Shown: positions 26,499 to 36,142, counted from the stretch's first letter. The stretch is DNA of 64,000 nucleotides from JBPRGG01 sp051418075 (GCA_051418075.1 JBPRGG010000052.1:87346-151345); one strand, 5' to 3'. Numbers and translations are program-made. Notes: generated by a model from the letters alone, not told the origin.

Positions 26499-27875
26499 AT
26501 GAAAGAATTAGATACAAAACAACTATTCGAAAAGTATAACAAGCCGGCACCACGCTATACCAGTTATCCAGCCAGTAAATATTGGGATAATAAATCCCCG
26601 GATGCCAAAAAATGGCTTAAGACCGTTAGAAAGAATTTTGAAAAATTCAATCAGGAAGGAGGTATAGGTCTGTATGTTCATATGCCTTTTTGTGAGAGTT
26701 TGTGTACATTTTGTGGATTTGAAAAGCGGATCACCACCAATCATTTCGTGGAGGAAATTTATGTAGATGCCCTTATCAAGCATTGGCAGATCTATTTGGA
26801 CAACCTTTCGGAAAAACCTAAAGTCAAAATGCTTCACATGGGTGGTGGGACACCTACCTTTTTTGCCCCGGAGAATTTAAAGAAATTATATACCAGCATC
26901 ATATCTACCATTGATGTACCGGAAGAACATGAATATATATTTGAAGGACATCCCAATAGCACCGAACTGGAGCATTTACAGGTGCTTTATGATCTTGGAT
27001 TTCGAAAAGTAAGCTATGGGATTCAGGATTTTAACCCACAGGTACAAAAGTCGATCAATCGGGTACAGGAATTTGATAAAGTCCAGGAAGTAGTGGAAAA
27101 CTCCCGTAAAGTAGGCTATAATACGGTGAAGTTTGATCTTATCTATGGTTTGCCTTATCAAAACGCTAACACAATTAAAGAAACTATCGAAAAGGTAGGA
27201 CAAATAATGCCTGAACAAATAGCTTTTTACAGCTATATTCATGTGCCCTGGGAAAGACCTAGCCAAAATAGCTTCAAAGAAAATTCATTGCCCCAGGGTC
27301 TTAAGAAACGAAGCCTGTTTGAAGTTGGAAAAGAGGAATTGCAAAAGCTGGGTTATGAACAGGTAGGCATGGATCATTTTGCTTTAAAGTCAAATTCGCT
27401 TTATCAGGCTTATAAAAATAAGCAATTGAAAAGAAACCTGACCGGATATTCTCACCTGGATGTTGAAATGCTGTTGGGTATAGGAGCTATTGCATTAAGT
27501 GATGGAGGCTGCGCTTATGCTCAAAATACAGTAAGTGTTGAAGACTATCATGACAAGGTGTTTAGCGGGAATTTGCCATTGGCTAAAACCCATTTTCTGA
27601 ACAAAGAGGATTGTTTGCTTAAAAACTTTATCCAGGATATCATGTGCAAAGAAGAGGCCAAATGGAGCCAGGAACTGTTTGACAGCTTAAATCCTGAGGC
27701 TAAGTATGAAGTAATCGAAATTCAAAAAGACGGATTGATCGATGTATCCAATAAAGGTTTTATAGTTACGGATAAAGGAAAACCTTTTGTGCGGTCTATC
27801 AGCCTTATTTTTGATGCCAGGTATCATAAAAAGCCTCATAGTAAAAAAGAAGTTATGTTCAGTAGTACTATATAA
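26499..27875 (+). CDS. hemN: Oxygen-independent coproporphyrinogen III oxidase HemN
   Basis: A radical SAM enzyme that decarboxylates coproporphyrinogen III to protoporphyrinogen IX without oxygen. The N-terminal PAPRYTSYP signature separates true HemN from the HemW chaperone. The cluster motif is CESLCTFC (Cys65, Cys69, Cys72 from the chosen start), followed by the SAM-binding MGGGTPTF. The 458 residues match the family length. I chose the ATG at 26499; ATG 26493 and TTG 26469 are upstream in-frame alternatives. A palindrome upstream may respond to oxygen or redox state. Confidence 0.94.
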   Translation: MKELDTKQLFEKYNKPAPRYTSYPASKYWDNKSPDAKKWLKTVRKNFEKFNQEGGIGLYVHMPFCESLCTFCGFEKRITTNHFVEEIYVDALIKHWQIYLDNLSEKPKVKMLHMGGGTPTFFAPENLKKLYTSIISTIDVPEEHEYIFEGHPNSTELEHLQVLYDLGFRKVSYGIQDFNPQVQKSINRVQEFDKVQEVVENSRKVGYNTVKFDLIYGLPYQNANTIKETIEKVGQIMPEQIAFYSYIHVPWERPSQNSFKENSLPQGLKKRSLFEVGKEELQKLGYEQVGMDHFALKSNSLYQAYKNKQLKRNLTGYSHLDVEMLLGIGAIALSDGGCAYAQNTVSVEDYHDKVFSGNLPLAKTHFLNKEDCLLKNFIQDIMCKEEAKWSQELFDSLNPEAKYEVIEIQKDGLIDVSNKGFIVTDKGKPFVRSISLIFDARYHKKPHSKKEVMFSSTI

Positions 27876-27905
27876 AGAGTGCTCCCTCTAAATAAGAAGG
27901 AATCA

Positions 27906-27943
27906 GGGCTTTTTCTAAAAACAGGAAGAGCCTTTATTTTTTC
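27906..27943. terminator. Bidirectional terminator after hemN
   Basis: ggctttttc (27907-27915) can pair with gaagagcc (27925-27932) with one G-U wobble and one bulge, followed by a T-rich tract on the plus strand and preceded by an A-rich tract for the opposite strand. It overlaps the end of the convergent gene by a few bases. Confidence 0.6.
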
Positions 27944-28572
27944 TTAAAGTCTCCCCGCTTAATTGATCTGATAAATTCGCCCCAGGCAAAAGGATTCAAC
28001 AAAGGATTAGAACGGGGGCCATACCGGGTTTCCCTCAATTCCTGCTGTTGCTGCATATAATTGCGGAAATTCATGCTTCCATTCATTGGCATGGCTTTGA
28101 ACATTCGGGCCAGGGTGGCCTCATCCAGGTTTTTCCTCATATTTTGGTCCTGTTCCGGCAATTTCATGGCCAGAATGGCTTCTTTAAAAAGCGCTTCAGT
28201 AGGATATGGCAATATTTCCACTTCGGGCAGATAGGTAGTGTCTTCCATTAATTCAATGATGGCTGTGAAGTTATCTCCGTGATTGTCAGGTATAATATAA
28301 TGTTGTTTCTGATAACCTACAGCACTGATCACAACACTGTCATATACCAATACTGGCATAGAAAAATATCCATACTGATTGGAGGTAGTTCCACGACCTG
28401 CTTTGGGTACATAGATATGAACACCCGGGACCCCTGTGGTACTGTCACTGCCTATTACCACTCCTGAAAACTGAATAACGCGGTTTTCGCCTTGCCCAAA
28501 TAATTGGGTAACAGGCAATAAGAGCAATAAAGGAAGGATAAGTATCCAAATATTTTTGGTACAACTACGCAC
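27934..28572 (-). CDS. Exported protein with carboxypeptidase-regulatory-like domain
   Basis: A 212-residue exported protein. A signal peptide (KNIWILILPLLLLLPVTQLFGQG) is followed by a CarboxypepD_reg-like beta-sandwich at about 32-110, seen in FSGVVIGSDSTTGVPGVHIY, GRGTTSNQYGYFSM and VVISAVGYQKQHY. The C-terminal half is polar and helical (MKLPEQDQNMRKNLDEATLARMFKAMP) and has no recognised domain. The start is GTG, since no ATG is available. In Bacteroidota this domain usually sits at the front of outer-membrane receptors; here it is alone. Function unknown. Confidence 0.75.
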   Translation of the reverse strand: MRSCTKNIWILILPLLLLLPVTQLFGQGENRVIQFSGVVIGSDSTTGVPGVHIYVPKAGRGTTSNQYGYFSMPVLVYDSVVISAVGYQKQHYIIPDNHGDNFTAIIELMEDTTYLPEVEILPYPTEALFKEAILAMKLPEQDQNMRKNLDEATLARMFKAMPMNGSMNFRNYMQQQQELRETRYGPRSNPLLNPFAWGEFIRSIKRGDFKKK

Positions 28573-28735
28573 GCTTAGTTCAATTTGATATTAATGATAA
28601 TGAATCTGAAAGATATTGGCAACCTTTTCTGATTTTGATCTATTTTTTCAAACGAAAAAAAAATAATTATGTTAACCAAAACATTTTTTCTTAAACAAAA
28701 ATTAAGCCTAATATAGTTTCACCAAATCGATTTGT

Positions 28736-29134
28736 ATGAGATTAAAAAATTTTAGTTTAAGTTACGGCAGTCAGATTTTCAAAGCATTTTCAGATGAATC
28801 CCGGGTAAGGATACTTTATTTGCTCTATCAAAACAGGCAAATGTGTATTTCTGACCTGGAGCAAATTCTGGATTTTACCCAGTCTAAAACTTCCAGACAT
28901 CTGATTTATTTGAAAAACTCTAAAATTGTAAGTTCTAAGAAACTTAACAATTGGGTATTTTATTATATCATTGATGAAGTGTATGATATCATCAGTCAGA
29001 TGTTTAAATATCTAAACAAGGATGTTACCCTGCAAAAAGATCAGGAAACTTTTGAGGTTTTATATTCTAACAGGGAATTGGCCGTTTATCAGGTAGATAA
29101 CCAAAAGTATTTTGAGTGGGAGCCAAAAGATTAA
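28736..29134 (+). CDS. ArsR-like winged helix-turn-helix regulator
   Basis: A 132-residue DNA-binding protein of the ArsR/SmtB fold. The order is FKAFSDESRVRILYLLY (first helices), MCISDLEQILDFTQSKTSRHLIYLKNS (recognition region) and a wing (IVSSKKLNNWVFYYII). The CxC metal-binding box of ArsR is reduced to a single Cys, so arsenic or cadmium sensing is not supported. The tail of about 40 residues after the wing is unrecognised. The last 19 bases overlap the HAD gene, so the two are translated together and may share a pathway. Confidence 0.8.
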   Translation: MRLKNFSLSYGSQIFKAFSDESRVRILYLLYQNRQMCISDLEQILDFTQSKTSRHLIYLKNSKIVSSKKLNNWVFYYIIDEVYDIISQMFKYLNKDVTLQKDQETFEVLYSNRELAVYQVDNQKYFEWEPKD

Positions 29135-29835
29135 AAACGAACCATCAATATAGAGATATTTTTTTTGATTTAGATCATACCCTTTGGGATTTTGATAAGA
29201 ATTCTGCTGAGGTACTGACTGAGCTTTTTGCTCATTACCGGCTGGAGGAATGTTGTGTTTCGCTGGAACAATTCATCAGTAAGTTCCATGAAATTAATCG
29301 AAAGTTGTGGCGCCTGCATGAACAGGCATTGATTGATAAAGAAAGTATTCGGGATTCCAGGTTCAGGATCATTTTTTCCGAACTTAATTTGCCAGAATCG
29401 TCACTTCCACCGGATATTGGGGAAAGCTACCTGAAATTGTGTCCGGTGAAGGAAAATGTGATCCCCTATTCCCACCAGGTTCTGGACTATCTGAAAAAAA
29501 AACAGTATAAGCTACATATCATTACCAATGGATTTGAAGATGTACAGCATTTGAAATTAAAAAGCGCCTGCCTGGATCATTATTTCGACCAGATTATTAC
29601 TGCAGAAAGTTGTGGATACAAAAAACCCCATGCCTCTATATTTCAACATGCCTTGCAGGTTTCAGGATCGGGGTTGACCCAAAGCCTGATGATTGGGGAT
29701 AATCCTGAATCAGATATTGCTGGAGCAATTAATTTTAATATGGATTGCATTTATTATAATCCTTTGGGAACAAGTCACAATTATAAAGTCACTTTTGAAA
29801 TTTCCTGCCTGAGCGAATTGATGAAAATATTGTAA
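29116..29835 (+). CDS. HAD-family phosphatase, YjjG/YfnB type
   Basis: A 239-residue haloacid-dehalogenase hydrolase. Motif I is IFFDLDHTLWDFDKNS (nucleophile and acid Asp), motif II is IITNGFEDVQ, the motif III lysine is in SCGYKKPHASIF, and motif IV is MIGDNPESDIAGA. The order and the FDLDHTLWDFD wording fit YjjG/YfnB-type noncanonical nucleotidases. An in-frame TGA sits directly before the GTG at 29116 and no ATG follows before motif I, so GTG is the only sensible start. It overlaps the regulator gene by 19 bases. The substrate is not provable. Confidence 0.85.
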   Translation: MGAKRLKTNHQYRDIFFDLDHTLWDFDKNSAEVLTELFAHYRLEECCVSLEQFISKFHEINRKLWRLHEQALIDKESIRDSRFRIIFSELNLPESSLPPDIGESYLKLCPVKENVIPYSHQVLDYLKKKQYKLHIITNGFEDVQHLKLKSACLDHYFDQIITAESCGYKKPHASIFQHALQVSGSGLTQSLMIGDNPESDIAGAINFNMDCIYYNPLGTSHNYKVTFEISCLSELMKIL

Positions 29836-29872
29836 TTTTTTAAATCAAGAAGCCTTCCCGATTGTTATTTAC

Positions 29873-29880
29873 TATATTTG
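29873..29880 (+). promoter_or_regulatory. Putative -7 box of pruA
   Basis: tatatttg is an exact TAnnTTTG match 87 bases before the pruA ATG. No -33 box at normal spacing was found. Confidence 0.35.
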
Positions 29881-29966
29881 GAAATAAGCCTGTTAGAAAT
29901 TTTTCAATTATTTACAATCAGTTAATTTTGCCATTCATTATTGTTTAAATAAAAATTACATCTATT

Positions 29967-31598
29967 ATGTCAAACGGATTTTTTCAAGTACCAGTACCGA
30001 TAAACGAACCCGTATTAAGTTATGCACCAGGATCCATTGAAAGAGTTGTATTAAAAGAAGCCATAGAGTTGGCCCGTTCCAGGCAGGAGGATATTCCTAT
30101 GTATATTGGGGGAGATGCTGTAAGGACGGATCATAAAATTTCTATTCATCCACCCCATGATATTCAGCATACCCTTGGTCACTATCATAAAGGCGACAAG
30201 TCACATGTGGAACAGGCTGTGAATGCGGCCATGGGAGCCAAGCCTGGTTGGGAACAAATGAGTTGGGAACATAGGGCCAGCATTTTCCTGAAAGCAGCAG
30301 AATTAATTTCCGGACCTTACCGGGCCCACATTAATGCAGCTACAATGCTTTGCCAGTCAAAGAATGTGTTACAGGCAGAAATTGATTCGGCTTGCGAACT
30401 GATCGATTTTCTCCGGTTCAATGTACATTTCATGAGCCAGATCTATCAACAGCAGCCTATGTCCTCTCCCGGGATCTGGAATCGAACCGAACATCGACCT
30501 TTGGAAGGTTTCATTTTTGCCCTGACGCCTTTTAATTTTACCGCCATTTCTGGTAACTTGCCCACAGCCCCGGCCATGATGGGCAATACAGTAGTTTGGA
30601 AGCCAGCCAATACCCAAATATATGCAGCCAGACTGATTATGGAGATCCTGATGGAGGCTGGTTTACCTGATGGAGTTATTAATTTAATTTATACCGATGG
30701 GCCTTCTGCCGGTGAGGTGGTCTTTAATCATCCTGATTTTGCCGGTATTCATTTTACAGGCAGCACCAAAGTTTTTCAGGAAGTCTGGAAAACTGTAGGC
30801 AATAATATCCCAAAATACCGCAGTTATCCCCGCCTGGTGGGAGAAACCGGCGGTAAGGACTATATCATCGCGCATCATAGTGCCGATGTAAAAGCATTAG
30901 CTACTGCAATCAGCCGGGGCGCTTTCGAATATCAGGGACAGAAATGTTCTGCGGCATCCAGGGCCTATATTCCTTCAAATCTTTGGGATGAACTTAAGAC
31001 TCTCGTTTTAGATGATCTGGCCAGTTTTAAAATGGGCGGAGTGGAAGATTTTTCTAATTTTATTAATGCTGTGATTGATGAGAAATCATTTGATAAGATA
31101 GCCGGATATATTGACGCAGCCAAAAAGAATGATATGGCAGAGATCATAGCTGGCGGTAACTATGAAAAATCTAAAGGTTATTTTGTGGAACCAACTATCA
31201 TTTTAACTAAAGACCCATTATACGTTTCCATGTGTGAAGAGATCTTTGGACCGGTTTTGACCATTTATATTTACCAACCCAATCGATTTGAAGAGGCGCT
31301 TGAATTGCTGGATAGCACTTCACCTTATGCCCTCACCGGTGCTTTGTTTGCCCAGGATCGTCATGCCATAGACCTGGCTTCTGACAAATTAAAAAATTCA
31401 GCCGGAAATTTCTATATCAATGATAAACCTACCGGAGCTGTAGTAGGTCAGCAGCCTTTTGGCGGGGCCAGAGCTTCTGGTACCAATGATAAGGCCGGTT
31501 CTATGGTAAATCTGCTAAGATGGGTCTCTCCCCGAACCATAAAAGAAACATTCGTGCCACCGATCAATTTCCGGTATCCTTTTATGGATGAAGCATAA
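29967..31598 (+). CDS. pruA: L-glutamate gamma-semialdehyde dehydrogenase PruA
   Basis: A 543-residue aldehyde dehydrogenase that oxidises glutamate 5-semialdehyde (from proline) to glutamate with NAD. The N-terminus FQVPVPINEPVLSYAPGS and the words TPFNFTAISGNLPTAPA, HFTGSTKVF, VGETGGKDY and YQGQKCSAASRAY (catalytic Cys) are typical of the stand-alone, eukaryote-like P5C dehydrogenases. No PutA proline dehydrogenase domain is fused and none is adjacent. A strong terminator follows. Confidence 0.95.
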   Translation: MSNGFFQVPVPINEPVLSYAPGSIERVVLKEAIELARSRQEDIPMYIGGDAVRTDHKISIHPPHDIQHTLGHYHKGDKSHVEQAVNAAMGAKPGWEQMSWEHRASIFLKAAELISGPYRAHINAATMLCQSKNVLQAEIDSACELIDFLRFNVHFMSQIYQQQPMSSPGIWNRTEHRPLEGFIFALTPFNFTAISGNLPTAPAMMGNTVVWKPANTQIYAARLIMEILMEAGLPDGVINLIYTDGPSAGEVVFNHPDFAGIHFTGSTKVFQEVWKTVGNNIPKYRSYPRLVGETGGKDYIIAHHSADVKALATAISRGAFEYQGQKCSAASRAYIPSNLWDELKTLVLDDLASFKMGGVEDFSNFINAVIDEKSFDKIAGYIDAAKKNDMAEIIAGGNYEKSKGYFVEPTIILTKDPLYVSMCEEIFGPVLTIYIYQPNRFEEALELLDSTSPYALTGALFAQDRHAIDLASDKLKNSAGNFYINDKPTGAVVGQQPFGGARASGTNDKAGSMVNLLRWVSPRTIKETFVPPINFRYPFMDEA

Positions 31599-31619
31599 AA
31601 TTAAATAATGTTCCACAAT

Positions 31620-31652
31620 GGGCTAAAGGTGACTGCTTTTAGCCCTTTTTTT
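31620..31652 (+). terminator. Intrinsic terminator of pruA
   Basis: gggctaaa (31620-31627) and the matching tttagccc in 31637-31645 form a stem of 8-9 bp, followed by seven or more T residues. It begins 21 bases after the pruA stop. Confidence 0.9.
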
Positions 31653-31837
31653 ATTTCTGGTGTAAGCCTTCCAAAATCATAAGGTGTTTTCTCCCCACTT
31701 TTTTAAAAATACAGAGAATGATTATTACGTTAACAAAATGAAAATTATTTTTCCCGAAATATTTTCATTTTATTAAATTATCCATAAACTTTACAAAATA
31801 AGCGTAAGAAATACATTTAAACCTTAAGTTGAGTTTC

Positions 31838-34800
31838 ATGAAATTATATACCGTATTATTCGCTGTGTTTAGTGGTATCCTGATGGCTGCGGCCCAGGAT
31901 TTACCAGAATGGCAAAATCCCCAGGTTTTTCAAATAAACCAGGTGGCTCCACATACCCCTTTAACTCCCTTTACCTCTTTGAAAAAGGCACTGGAAAATA
32001 AAAGGGAAGAAAGTGAATACTTTTTTAGCCTTAATGGTGAATGGTACTTTAAATGGGTTCCGCAGCCAAAAGAGGCTCCCTCAGATTTTCATAAAAACAA
32101 CTTTGATCTGGCAGGATGGGATCAAATAAAGGTTCCTTCAAACTGGCAAATGGAAGGCTATGGACATCCCAAATTTCGGAACATTGCCCTTACTTTTCCC
32201 GGCAATCCTCCTTATGTGCCTGATTACTATAATCCGGTAGGATCTTACAAAAGAACTTTTTCATTACCTGAATCATGGAATAGAAGGCAGGTGTTTTTGC
32301 ACTTTGAAGGAGTCAAATCTGCTTCCTATGTTTGGATCAATGGTAAAATGGTAGGTTATAACCAGGGAGGGATGGAACCAGCGGAATATGATGTCACTAA
32401 TTTCCTGAAAAAGGGTGAAAACCAAATAGCTGTGCAGGTATATAGATACTCTGACGGAACCTACCTAGAAAATCAGGACATGTGGCGGCTATCCGGAATT
32501 TACCGGAATATTTATCTTTTCGCTGCTCCAATCGTTCATATGCGTGATTATTTTGTAGTAACTGATCTGGATGAAAATTATAAAGATGCAGTATTAAAGG
32601 TTGAAACTGAGTTGATAAATTATGATTCAAAAGATCAGGAGGGCTACCAGCTTCGTTTGAACCTGATGGATCAAAATGGTAAAAAAGTTTTGCCTAAGCC
32701 CATGATTGAACCCAATATCAACCTGAATGGTAACCAATCCAAGCTGGTCCAGTTGGAAGCTGCAATTGCTGACCCTTTGAAATGGTCAGCTGAAAAACCT
32801 GATCTTTATACCCTTACCTTTGAATTGTTGGACCAACAAAATCAAGTGATTGAAGCTTATAGCCATCAAGTTGGATTTCGTGAAGTTGAAGTAAAGGACC
32901 GGGCGGTGCTGATCAATGGCGTTCCGGTGAAATTTAACGGAGTAAATAGTCATATTCATCATCCGGAGACCGGAAAGACTATGGATAGAGAAACGATCAT
33001 CAAAGATTTCACCTTGATGAAGCAATTTAACATCAATTGTGTCCGTACATCCCACTATCCCCCTGATATTGAATACCTGCAGCTGGCCAATGAATTTGGT
33101 TTGTATGTTTTTGATGAAGCAGGAACCGAATGTCATTCCAATATCTGGTTATCCGGAGAGCCTCTTTGGCGGGAGGCCTTTATTGATCGTGGTGTAAAAA
33201 TGGTAAAAAGAGATCGTAATTTTCCATCTGTAGTAATTTGGAGCGCTGGTAATGAAGCAGGTGTAGGACAAAGCCTGGCAGATCTTATTGAAGAAGGCAA
33301 AAAAATTGATCCCAGCCGTCCAGCCTGGATGTATGGGGGAAATACTTTTTCTATTCCATTTGAAGATATTGTGGGGCCACGCTACTGGACACCCCTTATG
33401 CTTAAAAAATTAGCTCAGGTGCCTGCTGAGCAAGATCCGCGGCCTTCCTATATGGATGAATACCTCTCTGCTGCCGGCAATGGTCTGGGAGGGTTGGATG
33501 AATACTGGGACCTGATCTTTCAGTATCCCCGTTTAACCGGCGGAGCTATCTGGGATTGGGTTAGCCCTTCCATTAAGGTACCGCTGAGGGTGCTGAATGA
33601 TCGTTCAGGTGATCAGCATCAGGCGGTGATTATGGGCAGAGCTAAACTGGTGGATGGCAAAGCCGGTAAAGGATTATTGCTGGAAGGTCATGATCAGTGG
33701 GTAGAGTTGTACCAGGATGATGATTTGGATATTACTGATGAGATTACCCTGGATATGTGGGTGAAGCCGCAGGGTTTCTATCAAACTAACCCCTTTATTA
33801 CCAAGGGCAATCACCAGTTTGGTATTGTGCAGGAACAATCGGATTCAGTTGAATTCTTTATTTTTGACCAGGAGCGTATCACCGCCAGGGCCAAGGTACC
33901 CTCAGACTGGAACAACCAGTGGCACCATTTAGTAGCCTCTTACGATGGGGAGGTTTTGAAATTTTATATTGATCAGCAGTTGGTGGCGCATACAGCTCAT
34001 CAGGGAAGGATCCACCATGCTGATTTTCCTCTGAATATCGGAAGAAATGCTGAATTACATGATAGTGAACATCCTGGATTACTGGCCACTGCAATTATTG
34101 ACGAGGTAAAAATATATGACCAGGCCTTTACACCTGAACAACTTAATACAGCCGGAAATGCATTAGTGCTTTATCTTGATTTTGAACAGGAGCAGGAACA
34201 AGGGACGTTTTATACTACCGGTTTGGATGGACGTACTTATGGTACCATTTGGGCCGACCGTACCGCACAACCTGAAATGTGGCAGATCAAAAAATCAGCT
34301 CAACCGGTGAAAATAGAAGCAGTAGACCTATTAGAAGGTAAAATCAAGTTGTCTAACCGGCATGCTTTTACCAACTTGAATGAGTTAAAATCTGAGTGGC
34401 TTATAAAAACCAATGGCAAGGTTGTAAATTCCGGAACATTTGTGGCAGATGTTGATCCATGGCAGCAAAAGGAAATAATGATTCCCATTGATCGGTCCAG
34501 CCTGAATGATCAGCATGACCATTGGCTGGAAGTACGATTTCTGCTGCCGGAAGATCAGGTTTGGGCCAGTCAGGGCCATGAAATTGCCTGGGAGCAGTTT
34601 TTGTTGACTAAAAAAAGACCATCAGACGATCTGTATATCCCCACTGATATAGAGGAAGCAATGACTTACCAGGAAAATGACCAGGTAATAGAGGTCTCAG
34701 GTAAAGATTTTAGTTACCAGATTGATAAAACCAGAGGGAGTTTGGGTTCTATTGTTTTTAAAGGAAAAGAAATAATAAAAACTGGCCCCAGGTTCAATGT

Positions 34801-35617
34801 CTGGCGGGCTCCTTTGGCTAATGATTTTGATCAATGGAGTGGCTGGCACTTTAAAAACAGCTTAAGAACTCCAGGATACGGATTTAACCGTGAGAATCAC
34901 TGGCGTACCTATGGACTGAATAATCTTGAATTGGAAGTGGCTGAGGTTCAGGTGGTCAATGCTTCACAAGATCTGGTAGAGGTTAGCGTGAAAACCTATG
35001 AATCAGGTCCGATACATTTAGAAGAAACCCCGGAACGATATACTTCATTTGAAAATTTATATAATTACAAGTTTTATCGGGATGGGCAGATTGTGTTGGA
35101 TCATACCATTATACCTCATGATGATATGCCGGATTGGTTGCCTAAATTGGGGTTACAATTAACTATGCCTAAAGAGTTTAACCAGATGAAATGGTATGGG
35201 AGAGGACCTTATGAAACGTATCCTGATCGCAAAACCGGGGCTAAAGTGGATTTTTATGAAGGTGATGTAGAAGATCAGTATGTTCCATACCTCATTCCTC
35301 AGGATCATGGCAATAAAACAGACGTGCGTTGGGCCTGCCTGACCAACCAGGAAGGAATAGGCTTGTTACTATCGGGTTCAAAATTATTTAACCTGGCGGT
35401 GCATCAATTTAGTACAGAAAATCTTTCCCGGTCACGTTATCCCTTTCAACTGAAACAGGTTGATTATTATACAGTTAATATCGACCAGGAAGTTTCCGGA
35501 GTGGGAGATACTTCACGTTCTGTGTTAACCCAATACCAGGTGAAGCCGTCCGTTTATAATTATCAAATCCGGCTTAAGCCCTATCAGGCTGATGGTACCA
35601 ATATCCCAAGTTTTTAA
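31838..35617 (+). CDS. Secreted GH2 beta-galactosidase with an inserted LamG domain
   Basis: A 1259-residue exported glycosidase with a signal peptide (MKLYTVLFAVFSGILMAAAQ). LacZ-like domain order is clear: sugar-binding domain (VPSNWQMEGYGHP), Ig-like domain, TIM barrel with acid/base Glu473 in WSAGNEAG and nucleophile Glu541 in YMDEYLSAAGNGLGG, and a C-terminal small-chain domain. Unlike LacZ, a concanavalin/LamG-like domain (about residues 595-770, DEITLDMWVKPQGFY, WHHLVASYDGE, IDEVKIYDQAFTPEQL) interrupts the barrel end just after GGAIWDWV. The start is ATG 31838 rather than TTG 31829. Periplasmic or surface hydrolysis of beta-galactosides is likely. Confidence 0.92.
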   Translation: MKLYTVLFAVFSGILMAAAQDLPEWQNPQVFQINQVAPHTPLTPFTSLKKALENKREESEYFFSLNGEWYFKWVPQPKEAPSDFHKNNFDLAGWDQIKVPSNWQMEGYGHPKFRNIALTFPGNPPYVPDYYNPVGSYKRTFSLPESWNRRQVFLHFEGVKSASYVWINGKMVGYNQGGMEPAEYDVTNFLKKGENQIAVQVYRYSDGTYLENQDMWRLSGIYRNIYLFAAPIVHMRDYFVVTDLDENYKDAVLKVETELINYDSKDQEGYQLRLNLMDQNGKKVLPKPMIEPNINLNGNQSKLVQLEAAIADPLKWSAEKPDLYTLTFELLDQQNQVIEAYSHQVGFREVEVKDRAVLINGVPVKFNGVNSHIHHPETGKTMDRETIIKDFTLMKQFNINCVRTSHYPPDIEYLQLANEFGLYVFDEAGTECHSNIWLSGEPLWREAFIDRGVKMVKRDRNFPSVVIWSAGNEAGVGQSLADLIEEGKKIDPSRPAWMYGGNTFSIPFEDIVGPRYWTPLMLKKLAQVPAEQDPRPSYMDEYLSAAGNGLGGLDEYWDLIFQYPRLTGGAIWDWVSPSIKVPLRVLNDRSGDQHQAVIMGRAKLVDGKAGKGLLLEGHDQWVELYQDDDLDITDEITLDMWVKPQGFYQTNPFITKGNHQFGIVQEQSDSVEFFIFDQERITARAKVPSDWNNQWHHLVASYDGEVLKFYIDQQLVAHTAHQGRIHHADFPLNIGRNAELHDSEHPGLLATAIIDEVKIYDQAFTPEQLNTAGNALVLYLDFEQEQEQGTFYTTGLDGRTYGTIWADRTAQPEMWQIKKSAQPVKIEAVDLLEGKIKLSNRHAFTNLNELKSEWLIKTNGKVVNSGTFVADVDPWQQKEIMIPIDRSSLNDQHDHWLEVRFLLPEDQVWASQGHEIAWEQFLLTKKRPSDDLYIPTDIEEAMTYQENDQVIEVSGKDFSYQIDKTRGSLGSIVFKGKEIIKTGPRFNVWRAPLANDFDQWSGWHFKNSLRTPGYGFNRENHWRTYGLNNLELEVAEVQVVNASQDLVEVSVKTYESGPIHLEETPERYTSFENLYNYKFYRDGQIVLDHTIIPHDDMPDWLPKLGLQLTMPKEFNQMKWYGRGPYETYPDRKTGAKVDFYEGDVEDQYVPYLIPQDHGNKTDVRWACLTNQEGIGLLLSGSKLFNLAVHQFSTENLSRSRYPFQLKQVDYYTVNIDQEVSGVGDTSRSVLTQYQVKPSVYNYQIRLKPYQADGTNIPSF

Positions 35618-35637
35618 AAACTTGACATACATACGTT

Positions 35638-35685
35638 TATAAAAGGAGAATGAAGGTAAGCCTGTTACCGCATTCTTCTTTTATA
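35638..35685. terminator. Long hairpin between convergent genes
   Basis: An arm at 35638-35659 (tataaaagg through ggtaa) pairs with 35665-35685 (ttacc through ttata) over about 20 bp, with one wobble and a small internal bulge, around the loop gcctg. It lies 20 bases past the beta-galactosidase stop and just before the lipoprotein stop on the other strand, so it can end both transcripts. Confidence 0.75.
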
Positions 35686-35712
35686 TAAAACAATCCAGAA
35701 AGCTTTTTAAAG

Positions 35713-36036
35713 TTAAAAACTATTGTTTTTCAGGAATATCCCGTAATCGCCACCGTCTAATTGATTTCCATTGATGATATTCAGGATCATGGTTTTATCT
35801 TCCTTGATTATCTTGATCTTATCAGGCATTTGCTCATACTGAAACGTTTGCGTGACCGGCATCACAGAAGTGGTTAAGGTGACTTCATCTTCTTTAAAGT
35901 GCATCATGGCATAATAGCCCACATCACAGGTATATAAGCCACGAATCTGGGAAGAAGGTTCATTTTTTTCAGGTGAACAACAGGTGATAAATAATATACC
36001 GGTGAATAATCCGATATTTAACAATAGTGTTTTCAT
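35713..36036 (-). CDS. Small lipoprotein of unknown function
   Basis: A 107-residue predicted lipoprotein. The N-terminal MKTLLLNIGLFTGILFITCCSP has a lipobox-like ITCC, so cleavage and lipidation at Cys19 or Cys20 is likely. The mature part is a small beta-rich domain (GLYTCDVGYYAMMHFKEDEVTLT, IKEDKTMILNIINGNQL). I recognise no family. It is convergent with the beta-galactosidase gene and 106 bases downstream of another unknown gene on the same strand. Confidence 0.65.
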   Translation of the reverse strand: MKTLLLNIGLFTGILFITCCSPEKNEPSSQIRGLYTCDVGYYAMMHFKEDEVTLTTSVMPVTQTFQYEQMPDKIKIIKEDKTMILNIINGNQLDGGDYGIFLKNNSF

Positions 36037-36142
36037 AGCTTTTAGTAGTTGAACATGTAATTATACTAGTTTAAAAAAAAATATCCGGGTCTCTTTCGAT
36101 AAACCCGGATCACAATTCGATTAACTATGGAATAGTTTGGAC

